From contig NC_088297.1 of NCBI RefSeq assembly GCF_032854445.1, positions 8,853,375-8,917,374 on the forward strand: 64,000 nucleotides of DNA, given 5' to 3'. The position numbers and the translations under genes were made by a program. Positions 1 through 12,404 of this stretch are shown in pieces (positions within the stretch are counted from its first letter, which is position 1; each line of letters begins with the position of its first letter). The stretch is from Liolophura sinensis. Its lineage: Eukaryota > Mollusca > Polyplacophora > Chitonida > Chitonidae. The notes under the pieces are model-generated. The model did not search any database, was not told where the DNA came from, and saw only the letters and a program-made list of their open reading frames with translations.

Positions 1-47
1 ATATATAGCAATCAACAGGGAAAATACAGGTTGTAAAGGTGGCACAT

Positions 48-53
48 TTTATT
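48..53 (-). terminator. Polyadenylation signal after gene 1 exon B
   Basis: TTTATT on the plus strand reads AATAAA on the minus strand, about 100 nt after the exon B stop at 155. The distance fits a short 3' UTR. The downstream GU-rich element was not examined because the window ends here. Confidence 0.45.
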
Positions 54-154
54 TGTATCCACACGTGCATTTTATATACGCGGTTCGTACAGAGGTGTAG
101 CGTCTGAGTCTCATCAACTGTGTGAGTGGCTTAATTATACATGGCCAGTTTTCT

Positions 155-639
155 CTAATTCTGTTTTCTTGACGCTACCCACATTTTATACTCCAGCTGA
201 CTTTGGGCGAAGGCAGGTGATTTAGAAATGGAACAAGGGTATTTGGTGGCTTCCAGGTATTTGTCAAGGTTAGACCGCAGGGACTGCATGGCTGTCACTT
301 TATATTCCAGTCCAGCGGGTGTTTTCGCAGTCCTGTAGAATTCTACCAGATAAGCGTCTAGCTCCTGTGGTGGGATTTCATGAATTCCTCTCATATCGTC
401 AAACTGCCCGCCCCACAACCAGCGTTCAAAGGAAGCCACCGCCCCTACGATGTTTCTGATGGTCGCTTCGGGCATTTTGCCGTGGTTTTGTAAACGTTCT
501 CGTCTTTTGGAATTCTGTTCGCTTATCGTCTTCTTTCTGGTCACGTGATCTCCAAACTGTCGTCTGCTTGGAATTTCAGCTCCTTCTCGGTCAGCGTCAA
601 ACAGATTACGATCCCATGAGTTGCTCACGTTGTCTCGTC
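155..639 (-). CDS. Gene 1, candidate terminal exon B: Crypton-type core-binding-like DNA-binding module
   Basis: This is a 485-nt open exon that starts after a pyrimidine-rich acceptor (ttatcgtttgcag) and ends at a stop codon. The first two bases complete a codon begun in the previous exon, so it can be joined in frame to the phase-1 donor of the gene 1 linker at 17582. The first ATG-less residues are followed by a basic stretch (SKRRERLQNHGK), then the family core: TIRNIVGAVASFERWLW, HEIPPQELDAYLVEFYRTAK, LRSNLDKYLEATKYPCSI and SQLEYK near the end. This pattern resembles the N-terminal SAM-like core-binding domain of Crypton-derived tyrosine recombinases (KIAA1958, QRICH1 and ZMYM relatives). 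The catalytic R/H/R/Y half is absent, so DNA or protein binding without recombination is the likely role. An AATAAA lies 100 nt beyond the stop on the minus strand. Joining to gene 1 is inferred. Confidence 0.78.
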
Positions 640-1125
640 CTGCAAACGATAATGAAAATACACTTATAATGTATCTTTATACCTCCTTGAGAACATTTAC
701 ACAGAAACTCACAGACAGACAAATAAAACATAACCTTTTATGCCGATAGGTAATAACCCTTCACCTCACAGTAAAACTGACTCTTTGTACCTGTATTCAA
801 GAAGTTCAGTAATATAACAAGCCTACACATATATTTAATGATTCATTAAACACAAATGTTCAAAGTTAAAGCTAATGATGCAGAAAAAGTTAAAAACATT
901 TTCCGCTTTTGGGTCATACCCTACTGAAAGTGTTATTTTGTCATTACAATCCCCGTTTATGCATATTTTCTGTCAGCGCTCGGCATTTTACGCAAAAGTG
1001 ACGTCAGGGGCGAATCGTGGTGTCCTGTTCTTCCACCAATCATGGGGAACCTTTCCCGCAAGGGGCATGGGGACCTTATTCGGGCTCTGCATGCATCAAT
1101 TCCTGTGGCCACATATCTACCGTCA

Positions 1126-1332
1126 TATATTTATATTTATCTGATTGGTGTTTTACGCCGTACTCATAACAACGGCGGCCAACATTATGGTGGGAGGAAA
1201 CCGGGCAGAGCCCGGGTGAAACTCTCGACCATCCGCAGGATGCTGGCAGGCCTCCCCGTGTACGACCGGAGAGGAAGCCAGCATTAGCTGGACTTGAACT
1301 CACAGCGATCGCATTGGTGAGATGCTCCTGTC
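1126..1332 (-). repeat. SINE family A, minus orientation
   Basis: This is a tRNA-derived SINE read in reverse. It has the ATTTAT-rich tail, GATTGGTGTTTTACGCCGT, the central GGCGGCCAACATTATGGTGGG block and the AGCTGGACTTGAACTCACAG B-box region. It lies between the two candidate last exons of gene 1. The open frames over it are chance translations of the repeat. Confidence 0.9.
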
Positions 1333-1624
1333 ACACAGTATATGTGGAATACTTCTGAGAATTCGGCGATAAGTACCCGGCTTCACATACATAGCAGAAA
1401 ACACAGCAGTTTGTAAAGCACAAATACAAACTATTTTTATTAGCGCCAAGAAAACACAATAGACATACAAACGCGTATAAGTGACATATAATATGAGTGA
1501 TAGCAAATGTTGTAAAGGCAAGCTTAACCCAACAGGCTTTCACTATCGACGTAGTACAAAACAGTCAACCTTGTTCCTTTTACTGTAGAGCCTAAATGTA
1601 CACATGCGCCTATCAGTACATTTG

Positions 1625-1893
1625 GGGGCCTCCGTGGCTCAGATGTCCAGCGCGCTAGCGCAGCGTAATGACACAGGACCCCCTCACCAATGCGGTCGCT
1701 CTGAGTCATGCTCATGCTGGCTTCCTCTCCGGAAGTGGGAAACGTGGAAGGTCTGCAGAAACCTGCGGATGGTCGTGGCTTTTCCCCGGATTCTGTCCGG
1801 TTTCCTCCCATCATAAAGCTGGCCGTCGTCGTATAAGTGAAATATTCTGGAGTGCGGCGTAAACTACCGATCAAATAAATAAATAAATAAATA
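1625..1893 (+). repeat. SINE family A, full length
   Basis: This is a complete copy. The head GGGGCCTCCGTGGCTCAG looks like a tRNA A-box region. The central block ends with GAAATATTCTGGAGTGCGGC, and the tail is a run of AAAT units. Together with the minus copy at 1126 it forms a widely spaced inverted pair. The central domain recalls metazoan SINE superfamilies with a shared core reported from bivalves, but that assignment is from memory. Confidence 0.9.
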
Positions 1894-4302
1894 TCAGTAT
1901 TGGGAGCATTTAAATCATATGAAAAAAGTGCAGTAAACCACATAGATAATGTCATGGAAGTTTTCACGAATTAATCACCCTGTCGAAATACAGTTTGGAC
2001 AGCAGAATTATTAGTTAGTCAAAATTCCATGAAAGTATAGGTAGTGCACTGCACTGGAAATCCATATGTAGCAAAATGAAAATTTGGTACTGTGTGTTAA
2101 CTGGTTGTATTAGTGTAATCTTTGGCGACGACGGATCCTCTATATAAGGTAAGGATCGTGGAATACTTACAAACTGTATGAACTTTGGATACGTTTATAA
2201 CTATATGGTAGATCACTTAGAAACCAAATGTCTTAACAGGCATCACAAAACAAAAAATATGATATGTCTAACAAGAAATGACTTCACCTAAAACCTACAT
2301 CACCTAACACGCTATCCTAATTAACATATTCTTCATATAACAAACATGAAATGACTTGATGTGATATCACTTAATTATAACGATACCGTTATATACCACT
2401 GACATAAAATACTTCAACAATATATCACCTAACATGATACCATCATACCACTGATATCAAATAGTTTTTTCATAATACGATATTCCATCAACCAGATGTC
2501 CAATTCACAAATATGGGTTTTGTCTTGCAATTACAAATATATCTTAACTGGTGACATATTAGCTACCTTTATGTTTCTTTCCACCAAAGTAAAAAAACTT
2601 TTAACAGCCGAATTTGTCCTTGGCACCACAAATGTATGTATGCTTATAAGCGCTACAACAGAGGACATGACAAGAAACTAGAACAGCAATAATATATAAC
2701 GTGGGTAAATCTTGTTTCAGACAACTTGTATGCATTCATAAAAACTCCAAATTTACTATAGCTACGACAACCATAGTGCAGGCCGTATAGGGGAATTGCG
2801 AGTTCGAACTCTTTGTTGCTATAAATATAACTGAACACCCTACTGTACCATGTAACCAGTCGAAAATCCTAGGAAACTGTTAAATGATTACATTTATTAT
2901 AATATGGGCGTTTGAAAGAAAGATTTACAAAAAAAAAGTTATTTACAGTTAACAAATGATAGACAAAATTTTGGAGCTGAGCGCTTTTTGAATTCTGGAC
3001 GTTCCTGAAGAAAACGCTTCTTTCACCTTTAACGACAAAACAGTATGAGCTAGAAAATCCCCTATTATAGAGTTACATGCACTTACACGTAATCGCAGCT
3101 AAAACTATAAATCCTTACATGCCTTATAAGTACAATGTAAAAATGATGCGTTCGATATCTGCTACATAAGAGTAGGATTTCAGCAGCTAAATAGTAAATT
3201 GTTGGCAGTATGACACGGTCAGAATGCCATTTTTTGTCACCATTTCTTTAAAAGCAATTCACAAGCATATATTTATATATACTGGTGCGCATGTGCGCCG
3301 TGGATTATTTCTTTCGATGGAAGTGGCGTTAAAGTAGTCAAATGAAGTTATGACATAATCACCATCAGAAGTCATCACCGTTCACATCAACACACTTCTA
3401 ACGCATCACGAAGAATCCTAACAATGGTCTCTCCGAGGAACAAATCTTTGATGGAATATGATTTCTCTCTGAATGTTCGTCCATAGTATAACCTTTCAAA
3501 AGACAGCTCCATGTAAAAGTCAGTTAGCCGACAAAACATCAAATATTCCAATACGGTTATGCAGGTATTGTCTGATGAGTATGCATGGATTTACACAAAA
3601 AAGGTGAACCTGTCACTGAATTTACTGTTGTCCTATATACATGTAGACTGAAGGAAATCTTACAATGAGGTTGCACAAACATAAATATATCCTGTTAATC
3701 CGAAGTTAAAGGTTTAAAACAGATCCTTCCTTTTATACATGTTCAACAAATTCAACAATCAATATGAAAGTTCACTCAGCTGGCTAGATCTGCACCAACA
3801 TCTATGTTTCTGGTACGTTCGGTGCCCACCTCTGTTTGTTGAGGTCTGTACAACTGAAAATATTCTAAAATCACAAATTATTGCCAGCTTCAAATTAATA
3901 CTCAACACATGAAATCGCTATTAATACTGGTGAAATACGGGGCAGATCGGAAAGAAGTTTTTCTCAGATCTTCTAAGAGATAAGTCGCAACAGGGGACGG
4001 CAACTAGGTCTGACTTATGCGAGACTTGACTTAAACACGATCGTTCATCGTTGCTCGCCCTATTAAAAAATCCTTTCACCTACGTGATAACGCAAATCGC
4101 AATAAAACGTGTCATCAACGTAAAATGAATTTGGTGTAAGTGTACCCTCTTTTCCCCCAAATATGTCGCCACATGCATGGTGGAATTAGAATCCGAATTA
4201 AACCAACTGATTCTTCTGGTGACAAGCTTAAATGAATGGACACACCCGCGTGTGCCTCTCTCCAAGGACGTGAAAAACTACATCTCGACCATCCCAGGTT
4301 TG
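1894..4302. other. AT-rich intronic DNA without a recognised gene
   Basis: This is about 2.4 kb between the two candidate terminal exons of gene 1. I see no open exon with splice borders, no conserved protein motif and no clear tandem array. Imperfect ATATCACCTAAC-type repeats occur around 2280-2470. Confidence 0.5.
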
Positions 4303-4308
4303 TTTATT
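4303..4308 (-). terminator. Polyadenylation signal after gene 1 exon A
   Basis: AATAAA on the minus strand lies 102 nt after the stop at 4410. Together with the signal at 48-53 this means both gene 1 end exons could be 3' termini in their own right. Confidence 0.45.
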
Positions 4309-4409
4309 TTTAGCACATGGGGATTTTGATTTGGACGTATTCAGTCAGTCATAATGAATAATAATGCTGCTCTCCACTGAGTCCAATTTCGTATATATAT
4401 TCTATTATG

Positions 4410-4855
4410 TCATATTGTGACATTTTTAAGCTGTCTTATTTTCTGGTTCAGGACTAGGTGAGTTTGGGGGAACAAACGTGGGTTGATGACGGACACAGGG
4501 TATTCGGTGTGTTTCAGGAATCTGTCGATGTAAGTCCGGAACCCACGGAGTGATTTCGGGTTGTAATCCTGACCACTCGGCGTCTTTAAGCCGAAGAAGA
4601 ATTCCGCAAGGTACGGGTCAAGTTGCTCAGGAGGGATGTTATTGATGCAGCGCGCGTCGTTATGGCAACTGCTCCACAGCCAGCGTTCGAAATATCCCAC
4701 CGCTGACACCATATTTGTCACAGATTTCTTCGGGATGCCGTCTATGTTCCTTAACCTCTGCTTTCTTCTGCGGACATCCACGGTGGAATTCGCCACACTG
4801 TCCCCTCGGCTTGACGCCCTCGGGCTGGGCACTTCCGCCCTCAATTCCGGGAACA
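4410..4855 (-). CDS. Gene 1, candidate terminal exon A: Crypton-type core-binding-like module
   Basis: This 446-nt exon follows the acceptor ctcctttcattgctag and ends at a stop. Two bases precede the first full codon, matching the phase-1 donor of the linker exon. The protein begins with a Ser/Pro-rich stretch and a basic RRRKQRLRNIDG patch. The core follows: KSVTNMVSAVGYFERWLW, NIPPEQLDPYLAEFFFGLK, LRGFRTYIDRFLKHTEYPVS and FPQTHLVLNQK. Compared with exon B it keeps every hydrophobic landmark of the family and differs widely elsewhere, which points to old duplication under selection for fold. There are no tyrosine-recombinase catalytic residues. Of the two end exons it is the one nearer the gene 1 linker, about 12.7 kb downstream of it on the minus strand. 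A DNA-binding role is inferred from the fold. Confidence 0.78.
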
Positions 4856-4949
4856 CTAGCAATGAAAGGAGCAGGCATTAGTCCAATGGCAGTATATCCA
4901 AACCATATTAGGTATATACATCTGTAGCAGTTCACAGTGACGGCATTCC

Positions 4950-6060
4950 AAAAAAAAAAAACCGACTTCTGTTCTTTAACGTGTTTACGATATGAAGATA
5001 GTTCTGTAAAGGAAAATGTTTGGTCTTTATTTCTTAATTTGCAGTTTAGGGTGTGTCCTAATATGTACAGGTCTTAGCTGTCTTCATGGGACATAAACCT
5101 GATTTTAAATGAACTACTGGTTTTCTATTACAGGACCGAGTGAGCAGTTCTAAAATTAAGTAGCCTGCACTCTTGACGTCAAAGGTCAAAACAACTCTGT
5201 GGAGAACAGGCTACATGGGGGATCTAAGTCTGTCTGTGAAGCTGGTAACTTGATCGTTGACATCACTTGTGAAAATTTTCGATAATTGACAGAAAACGTG
5301 CATAAAATAGAGGGGTAATTAAGTGATATAAAAAATAGAGAGGTAATAAACAATGCCATAATTGTTTCCTTCAAACCATGATCTTTCTAGTCATTAAAAG
5401 CTCGTTTTCGTCTATTCTTTACTCACATCACAGATAGTAAATAAAATGGCATGCAATCTGATTGGTTTCATATCCCAAAAAAGGTCCCAAGCGCCTTTCA
5501 CTAAGCGAAAGGCCCATGTTATTAAAGGAGAGTATATCAAAGGTATGACCGACTGATCGACCTATAGACAGTCACATACATAGCTGTTCGTCATCCCTAA
5601 AAACTAATGACTATCAGGCGGTATACATCCCTATCAAGTTCATTGGGATAAGGGTGCTAAGAGTATATCAGCCTGGAATGTCGATTTATAATATACAAAG
5701 GGCGTCAGGCTTTATAAGCTAACAGAAACTCTTAGCCTTCGCCAGGTTTATGCATCCTGAAAACCTCTCAACGCTGCAATCTAACATACCGTCTTATCGG
5801 TCGTCCATCTGTCCGTAGTGAGCGTGACGCTTTCGTGAAATAAGCCAGCGAAGACCCCGTTTTAGGTACTTGGTAAGTGACTGGTTGAGCATCAACCATT
5901 GTAGGGTTACTCCTGAATTCCTAGAGAATCATTTACTATGTCATCCAAAAATATGTCTGTACCTTTTGGAAAGCAAACAAGCCAAAGCCAGTTCTTTTTA
6001 AGATGTGAAGAACAAAAATCTCTGACAACCATACACATCTGCAACAATTCTTCTAACATA
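4950..6060. other. Unannotated intronic stretch
   Basis: This lies upstream of gene 1 exon A on the minus strand. There is no exon-like open frame and no obvious tandem repeat. The only marked low-complexity feature is a short A-tract at 4950-4961. Confidence 0.45.
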
Positions 6061-6061
6061 C

Positions 6062-6335
6062 TAGTAGCCTCCGCGGTCGAGGACGTTAGCACGCCGGCGC
6101 GGCGTAATAACCTAGGAGCCTCTCAACAATGGGGTCGTTGTGAGTTCAAGTCCAGATCATGCTGGCTTCCTCTATAGCCGTACGTGGGAAGCTCTACCAG
6201 CAACCTGCGGATGGTTGTGGGTTTCCGCCGGGCTCTGCCCGGTTTCCTCCCACCAAAATGCTGGCCGCCGTCGTGCAAGTGAAAATATTCTTGAGTACGG
6301 CGCAAAACATCAATCAAATAAATAAACAAATAAAT
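6062..6335 (+). repeat. SINE family A
   Basis: This is a nearly complete copy with a diverged head (GTAGCCTCCGCGGTCGAGG), the ATGCTGGCTTCCTCTATAGC block and an AAATAAATAAAC tail. The divergence from other copies in the window suggests an older insertion. Confidence 0.88.
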
Positions 6336-6339
6336 CTAA

Positions 6340-7370
6340 CATATTATCCATTCACCTGCCAACTTGGACATGCCTTTCATTTTTACTGATTTTCACATCC
6401 TCCGTGACTGCGAATGGCATAGAAATACACTGAAGAAACACACTGAAGAGATCACACTGAGATACTAGCCAGGTGAGATGTTTTTAAGATATCCCACTGT
6501 TCCCCTCCACCATAAATTACAAAAATTACACTTGACAATAATTTATTTCATGATTGTATTTTAGTGATCTGATCGAATATAAAACACTTTCAACATTTCC
6601 AGTGTTCTACCAAAGTTAAGTTTTTGGACTGAAGTGATTGAGATGTCTGTGAGGTGTTACAGCACTGTGACATAGGAGGGCCTGAGGTGTGAACACCTCA
6701 TATTTTGCTTCGAGGTATTTACATCTCATCATTTACCCTGCAATGCACCTCAAGAACAAAAGGTACATATCCAGGTGAGACAGGAAATAACCAACACAAT
6801 TCCGAACAAAACTTTACTTTATGTAATATGTTAACAGAAAACCTGAATAAATTACAACAACAACAAATAAATGAACCTAAGGAAACGTCAACAACTGAAT
6901 CAAAAAAAAAAAAAATTTTGTTATTCACTGTAATTAACTTGAAAATCTTGGGCCCTCTCTGGCCCACTCTTTTGACATACAAGTACATAACCGATTATAG
7001 GATTGGTGGTCGATTATTCTGCTGGTTGGTGTAGAGCCCTTGGATGAATCCAACTCATTTCATCAGAGTTTCTCTTGCACCTGTTAATCTCTCTTTTCCG
7101 TGCTTGTCACACTACTGGCTTGTTAGTGTTATCTCCCTTGGTATAACAGTTCTTAGCGAGGACTATTATCCTAAAAAAATTCAGGAAGGTCAGTCCACAA
7201 GAAGTCCGTAATCTTCTGCAATTGCTTTCCTAGAAATGCAATTCATTCAAGATGAGCTTCATCATTTTTCTGAATAATATTATAGCCTGTGGACTGACTC
7301 AGGTACCACACATGGTCACTCGAGGTCTCTAGGGGTCGCAGTTAAAAGCTGCTGTAGGGTAGCTGTGCCT
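6340..7370. other. Intronic DNA left of the 75-bp array
   Basis: There is no supported gene. A perfect 8-bp-arm inverted repeat (TGAGGTGT-GA-ACACCTCA) lies at about 6682-6699, and an A-tract at 6902-6914. CAACAACAACAA runs near 6857. Confidence 0.45.
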
Positions 7371-7377
7371 TAGGTGG

Positions 7378-10376
7378 GCGACGCTGTTCTACATCAGAGC
7401 AGAACACACAGGCTTTTCAGTCTCAGACATCACACGCAGCTGCACGTTCCGTGTGTACTCTTTCTACATCAGTGCAGGACGCACAAGCTTTTCAGTCTCA
7501 GACACCTCACGTGGCTGCATGTTCCGTGTGTACTCTTTCTACATCAGAGCAGGACGCACAAGCTTTTCAGTCTCAGACACCTCACGTGGCTGCATGTTCC
7601 GTGTGTACTCTTTCTACATCTGAGCAGGACACACAAGCTTTTCAGTCTCAGACACTTCACGTGGCTGCATGTTCCGTGTGTACTCTTTCTACGTCAGAGC
7701 AGGACGCACAAGCTTTTCAGTCTCAAACACCTCACGTGCCTGCATGTTCCGTGTGTACTCTTTCTACATCAGAGCAGGACGCACAAGCTTTTCAGTCTCA
7801 GACACTTCACGTGGCTGCATGTTCCGTGTGTACTCTTTCTACATCTGAGCAGGACACACAAGCTTTTCAGTCTCAGACACCTCACGCGGTTGCATGTTCC
7901 GTGTGTACTCTTTCTACATCAGAGCAGGACACACAAGCTTTTCAGTCTCAGACACCTCACGTGGCTGCATGTTCCGTGTGTACTCTTTCTACATCAGAGC
8001 AGGTCACACAAGCTTTTCAGTCTCAAACACCTCACGTGGCTGCATGTTCCGTGTGTACTCTTTCTACATCAAAGCAGGACACACAAGCTTTTCAGTCTCA
8101 GACACCTCACGCGGCTGCATGTTCCGTGTGTACTCTTTCTACATCAGTGCAGGACACACAAGCTTTTCAGTCTCAGACACCTCACGTGGCTGCATGTTCC
8201 GTGTGTACTCTTTCTACATCAGTGCAGGACACACAAGCTTTTCAGTCTCAAACACCTCACGTGGCTGCATGTTCCGTGTGTACTCTTTCTACATCAAAGC
8301 AGGACACACAAGCTTTTCAGTCTCAGACACCTCACGCGGTTGCATGTTCCGTGTGTACTCTTTCTACATCAGAGCAGGACACACAAGCTTTTCAGTCTCA
8401 GACACCTCACGTGGCTGCATGTTCCGTGTGTACTCTTTCTACATCAGAGCAGGTCACACAAGCTTTTCAGTCTCAAACACCTCACGTGGCTGCATGTTCC
8501 GTGTGTACTCTTTCTACATCAAAGCAGGACACACAAGCTTTTCAGTCTCAGACACCTCACGCGGCTGCATGTTCCGTGTGTACTCTTTCTACATCAGTGC
8601 AGGACACACAAGCTTTTCAGTCTCAGACACCTCACGTGGCTGCATGTTCCGTGTGTACTCTTTCTACATCAGTGCAGGACACACAAGCTTTTCAGTCTCA
8701 AACACCTCACGTGGCTGCATGTTCCGTGTGTACTCTTTCTACATCAAAGCAGGACACACAAGCTTTTCAGTCTCAGACACCTCACGCGGCTGCATGTTCC
8801 GTGTGTACTCTTTCTACATCAGTGCAGGACACACAAGCTTTTCAGTCTCAGACACCTCACGTGGCTGCATGTTCCGTGTGTACTCTTTCTACATCAGTGC
8901 AGGACACACAAGCTTTTCAGTCTCAGACACCTCACGCGGCTGCATGTTCCGTGTGTACTCTTTCTACATCTGAGCAGGACACACAAGCTTTTCAGTCTCA
9001 GACACCACACGTGGCTGCATGTTCCGTGTGTACTCTTTCTACATCAGAGCAGGTCACACAAGCTTTTCAGTCTCAGACACCTCACGTGGCTGCATGTTCC
9101 GTGTGTACTCTTTCTACATCAGAGCAGGACGCACAAGCTTTTCAGTCTCAGACACCTCACGTGGCTGCATGTTCCGTGTGTACTCTTTCTACATCAGAGC
9201 AGGACGCACAAGCTTTTCAGTCTCAGACACCTCACGTGGCTGCATGTTCCGTGTGTACTCTTTCTACATCAGTGCAGGACACACAAGCTTTTCAGTCTCA
9301 AACACCTCACGTGGCTGCATGTTCCGTGTGTACTCTTTCTACATCAAAGCAGGACACACAAGCTTTTCAGTCTCAGACACCTCACGTGGCTGCATGTTCC
9401 GTGTGTACTCTTTCTACATCAGTGCAGGACACACAAGCTTTTCAGTCTCAGACACCTCACGTGGCTGCATGTTCCGTGTGTACTCTTTCTACATCAGTGC
9501 AGGACGCACAAGCTTTTCAGTCTCAGACACCTCACGCGGCTGCATGTTCCGTGTGTACTCTTTCTACATCTGAGCAGGACGCACAAGCTTTTCAGTCTCA
9601 GACACCTCACGTGGCTGCATGTTCCGTGTGTACTCTTTCTACATCAGTGCAGGACGCACAAGCTTTTCAGTCTCAGACACCTCACGTGGCTGCATGTTCC
9701 GTGTGTACTCTTTCTACATCTGAGCAGGACGCACAAGCTTTTCAGTCTCAGACATCACACGTGGCTGCACGTTCCGTGTGTACTCTTTCTACATCTGAGC
9801 AGGTCACACAAGCTTTTCAGTCTCAGACACTTCACGTGGCTGCATGTTCCGTGTGTACTCTTTCTACATCAGAGCAGGACACACAAGCTTTTCAGTCTCA
9901 GACACCTCACGTGGCTGCACGTTCCGTGTGTACTCTTTCTACATCAGTGCAGGACGCACAAGCTTTTCAGTCTCAGACACCTCACGTGGCTGCATGTTCC
10001 GTGTGTACTCTTTCTACATCAGTGCAGGACACACAAGCTTTTCAGTCTCAGACACCTCACGTGGCTGCACGTTCCGTGTGTACTATTTCTACATCAGAGC
10101 AGGTCACACAAGCTTTTCAGTCTCAGACACCTCACGTGGCTGCATGTTCCGTGTGTACTCTTTCTACATCTGAGCAGGACGCACAAGCTTTTCAGTCTCA
10201 GACATCACACGTGGCTGCACGTTCCGTGTGTACTCTTTCTACATCTGAGCAGGTCACACAAGCTTTTCAGTCTCAGACATCACACGTGGCTGCACGTTCC
10301 GTGTGTACTCTTTCTACATCAAAGCAGGACACACAAGCTTTTCAGTCTCAGACACCTCACGTGGCTGCATGTTCCT
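7378..10376 (+). repeat. 75-bp minisatellite, about 40 units
   Basis: This is a tandem array of a 75-bp unit containing AAGCTTTTCAGTCTCAGACA, then CTCACGTGGCTGCATGTTCC, then GTGTACTCTTTCTACATC. Almost no length variation is visible over 3 kb; units differ by substitutions at a few recurring sites (for example GAGCAG, GTGCAG or AAGCAG, and CACGTGG or CACGCGG). Nearly every unit has a HindIII site and most have a CACGTG E-box. A 450-bp higher-order period is visible: the run starting at 7891 recurs at 8341. Because 75 is divisible by 3 and two frames lack stops, frames of about 1000 codons arise automatically. The variable sites are non-synonymous in those frames, so I do not call a gene. It lies in the second intron of gene 1. 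Confidence 0.95.
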
Positions 10377-11555
10377 CAGATCATTCTGAATACAGGCTGC
10401 AAACAAGAGGAAAATATGCAAAGAACTAAACTTATTTATTGGATCGGTGTTTAATATAAAAAATTGCAGAATGGAGAATAAAACCAGAGCAGTGACAACA
10501 GTGTGAGTATTGGCAAATGGTGTCATGTGTAACCTGAGAAATCCGACCTGCTGAAAATTTACCTCAGTTAGGGTTTCATTCCAACTGCTCAAGTTTATGC
10601 CTAAAAAGTAGCAACCCTGCCCAAATTAGAATTAGGCAAAAAAAAAAAATGCACTGGTGTAAACTGCAATTTATTAATTAATTTAATGGCACATTCAAAT
10701 TTAGTTTAAAGCTGTATACAGAATTCTGTTTTTCCTTTTTATGAAGCAGATAATATGACATGTTTCTATCAGTGGAGGAAGCCGGAGTGGTACCTCAGAC
10801 CTAAATGGTTGTTGACAAGCAGGCTGGTATGAAAATATGCTGGTCTGCAGTTGCCTGTTATTTCCTTTTAAAAGACAGCAATGCACTCACCTTGTCCAGA
10901 ACATAACGGTGGCACATGTGGCACTTTCATGCAAAATTCAGTGGCCTTCACATTCATAAAGTTTACATGTTTATTTGACTGTTGTTTACATGTAACACCA
11001 AACTGAAAAGTATTTTCTTACAGAATGGCACTCAGTTTTACATGTTGAGGAATTTGGATTGCCTGGGATAAAACCAAGAACCTTTGGCAAGTTACTGACA
11101 AACTCCCACACTCTACAGACTTGCATGTCACATTGGTGGAAGACAATTTTGTGACTTTCCTTTCCCTCGAGGGGTATAATCTTCCTAGTCGCTCACACCC
11201 ACACACACTCACATAGTCATACATACCATAAAATTGCAGATACTCTGCACCACTAGCATCCACCATCAGCTGAATGTCTCTCCACCTCAGACTGGCATGT
11301 CAATTATGGACTACTGACTAGTGCATCAGACTGTTCAGACAGACTGTTTGCAGTAAACTTTGAGGTCTCCTGACAGAAACAACAACAACAACAACCCACA
11401 ATCAATCCATAGTTTTTAGCATATATCATCATAGTGAGAAAAATTTGGTGCGTTGTTACATGTATTCCATAATAACATTAAAGACATCTAACACAGACAG
11501 AAAAACCAAAGCAGTAACGTCACAGTGTGATTGCTGGCAAATGGTCCCCTGTTGT
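10377..11555. other. Intronic DNA with no recognised gene
   Basis: This lies right of the 75-bp array. It holds an A-tract (10639-10648), a CAACAACAACAACAAC run at about 11379-11395 and no exon-like frame that I can support. Confidence 0.45.
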
Positions 11556-11559
11556 GTAA

Positions 11560-11915
11560 TAGGGCCTCTTCTCAATATTGTCGGGACCGGTAGATCCAGG
11601 ATCAATCCTTGGTCGAGTCACACCTAAGACTTTAAAAGAGGAAGTTGTAACTTCCTCGCTTGGCGTTCAGCATGAAGGGGATAGTGCAACGACTGGTTGA
11701 CCCGTATCAGTATAATGGCTCGGGCGGGGCGGCTTACTTGCCTTCGGTAAGTCGTCTCAGTGATGCAGCACTAAATAAAAGAGCGGTGGAAATCCGTCCT
11801 GCAACAAGGAGGCACATTACACGTGCATGCACCCTAATGATTCCTTCGTCGTCATATGACTGAAAAATTGTTGAGTACGACGTTAAACCCCAAGCACTCA
11901 CTCACTCACTCTCAA
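11560..11915 (+). repeat. SINE family B
   Basis: This is a second tRNA-derived SINE type. The head has a B-box-like CCAGGATCAATCCTTGG, followed by AAAAGAGGAAGTTGTAACTT, GACTGGTTGACCCGTATCAG, a CTTCGGTAAG segment, GTACGACGTTAAACCCCAAG and a CACT-repeat tail. The tail and body are those of an abundant molluscan SINE type (from memory). The 5' end is diverged here. Confidence 0.9.
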
Positions 11916-12404
11916 TATTGTATTCTAACTGTTCATGTCAATGCCTAATCAGTAGTAAATTAAACATCCGCTAGGCTCTATGGTTTACACAGAATTAGTT
12001 CATCAAAAATGCAGTTATGTTAAGAGCAATTTATTAGACGTCAAAAGCCTGGAATCACTCCAAATGCTGAGCTGTCATCACATTTAACACACAAAGTACT
12101 TTTGCTGTTTCTTGGGAGTCAATGGGTAACAGTACAAAAATGCTAGAGCAAGACTGTAGGCCAATGCTAATATACCTCCAATATGGCTGACAAGCCATTG
12201 TTCCGCCATTAACCATAGCAAAATGACAATTTCGCCAGATGTACCTACATCAGTTTGGAAAAAAGTAATTACCGTAGCTCGTTTTCCACTTGAAAGCCAA
12301 ACCTCATATGTAAAAAATTACAATTACACAATCTGAAATAACCATGGCAACTGGAGTTACAAAGAAACATATCTACGCATAAGTGTTTACATTTAAGTTC
12401 TTAC

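Noticed and set aside
1524-1967. 147-codon minus frame
   Set aside because: It covers a SINE A copy in reverse; similar frames occur over most SINE A copies in the window.
7374-10454. Open frames of 1026, 992 and 359 codons read as a large repetitive protein
   Set aside because: They follow automatically from a stop-free unit whose length is divisible by 3. Two frames are open at once, variable sites change amino acids freely, and there is no start context or splice logic.
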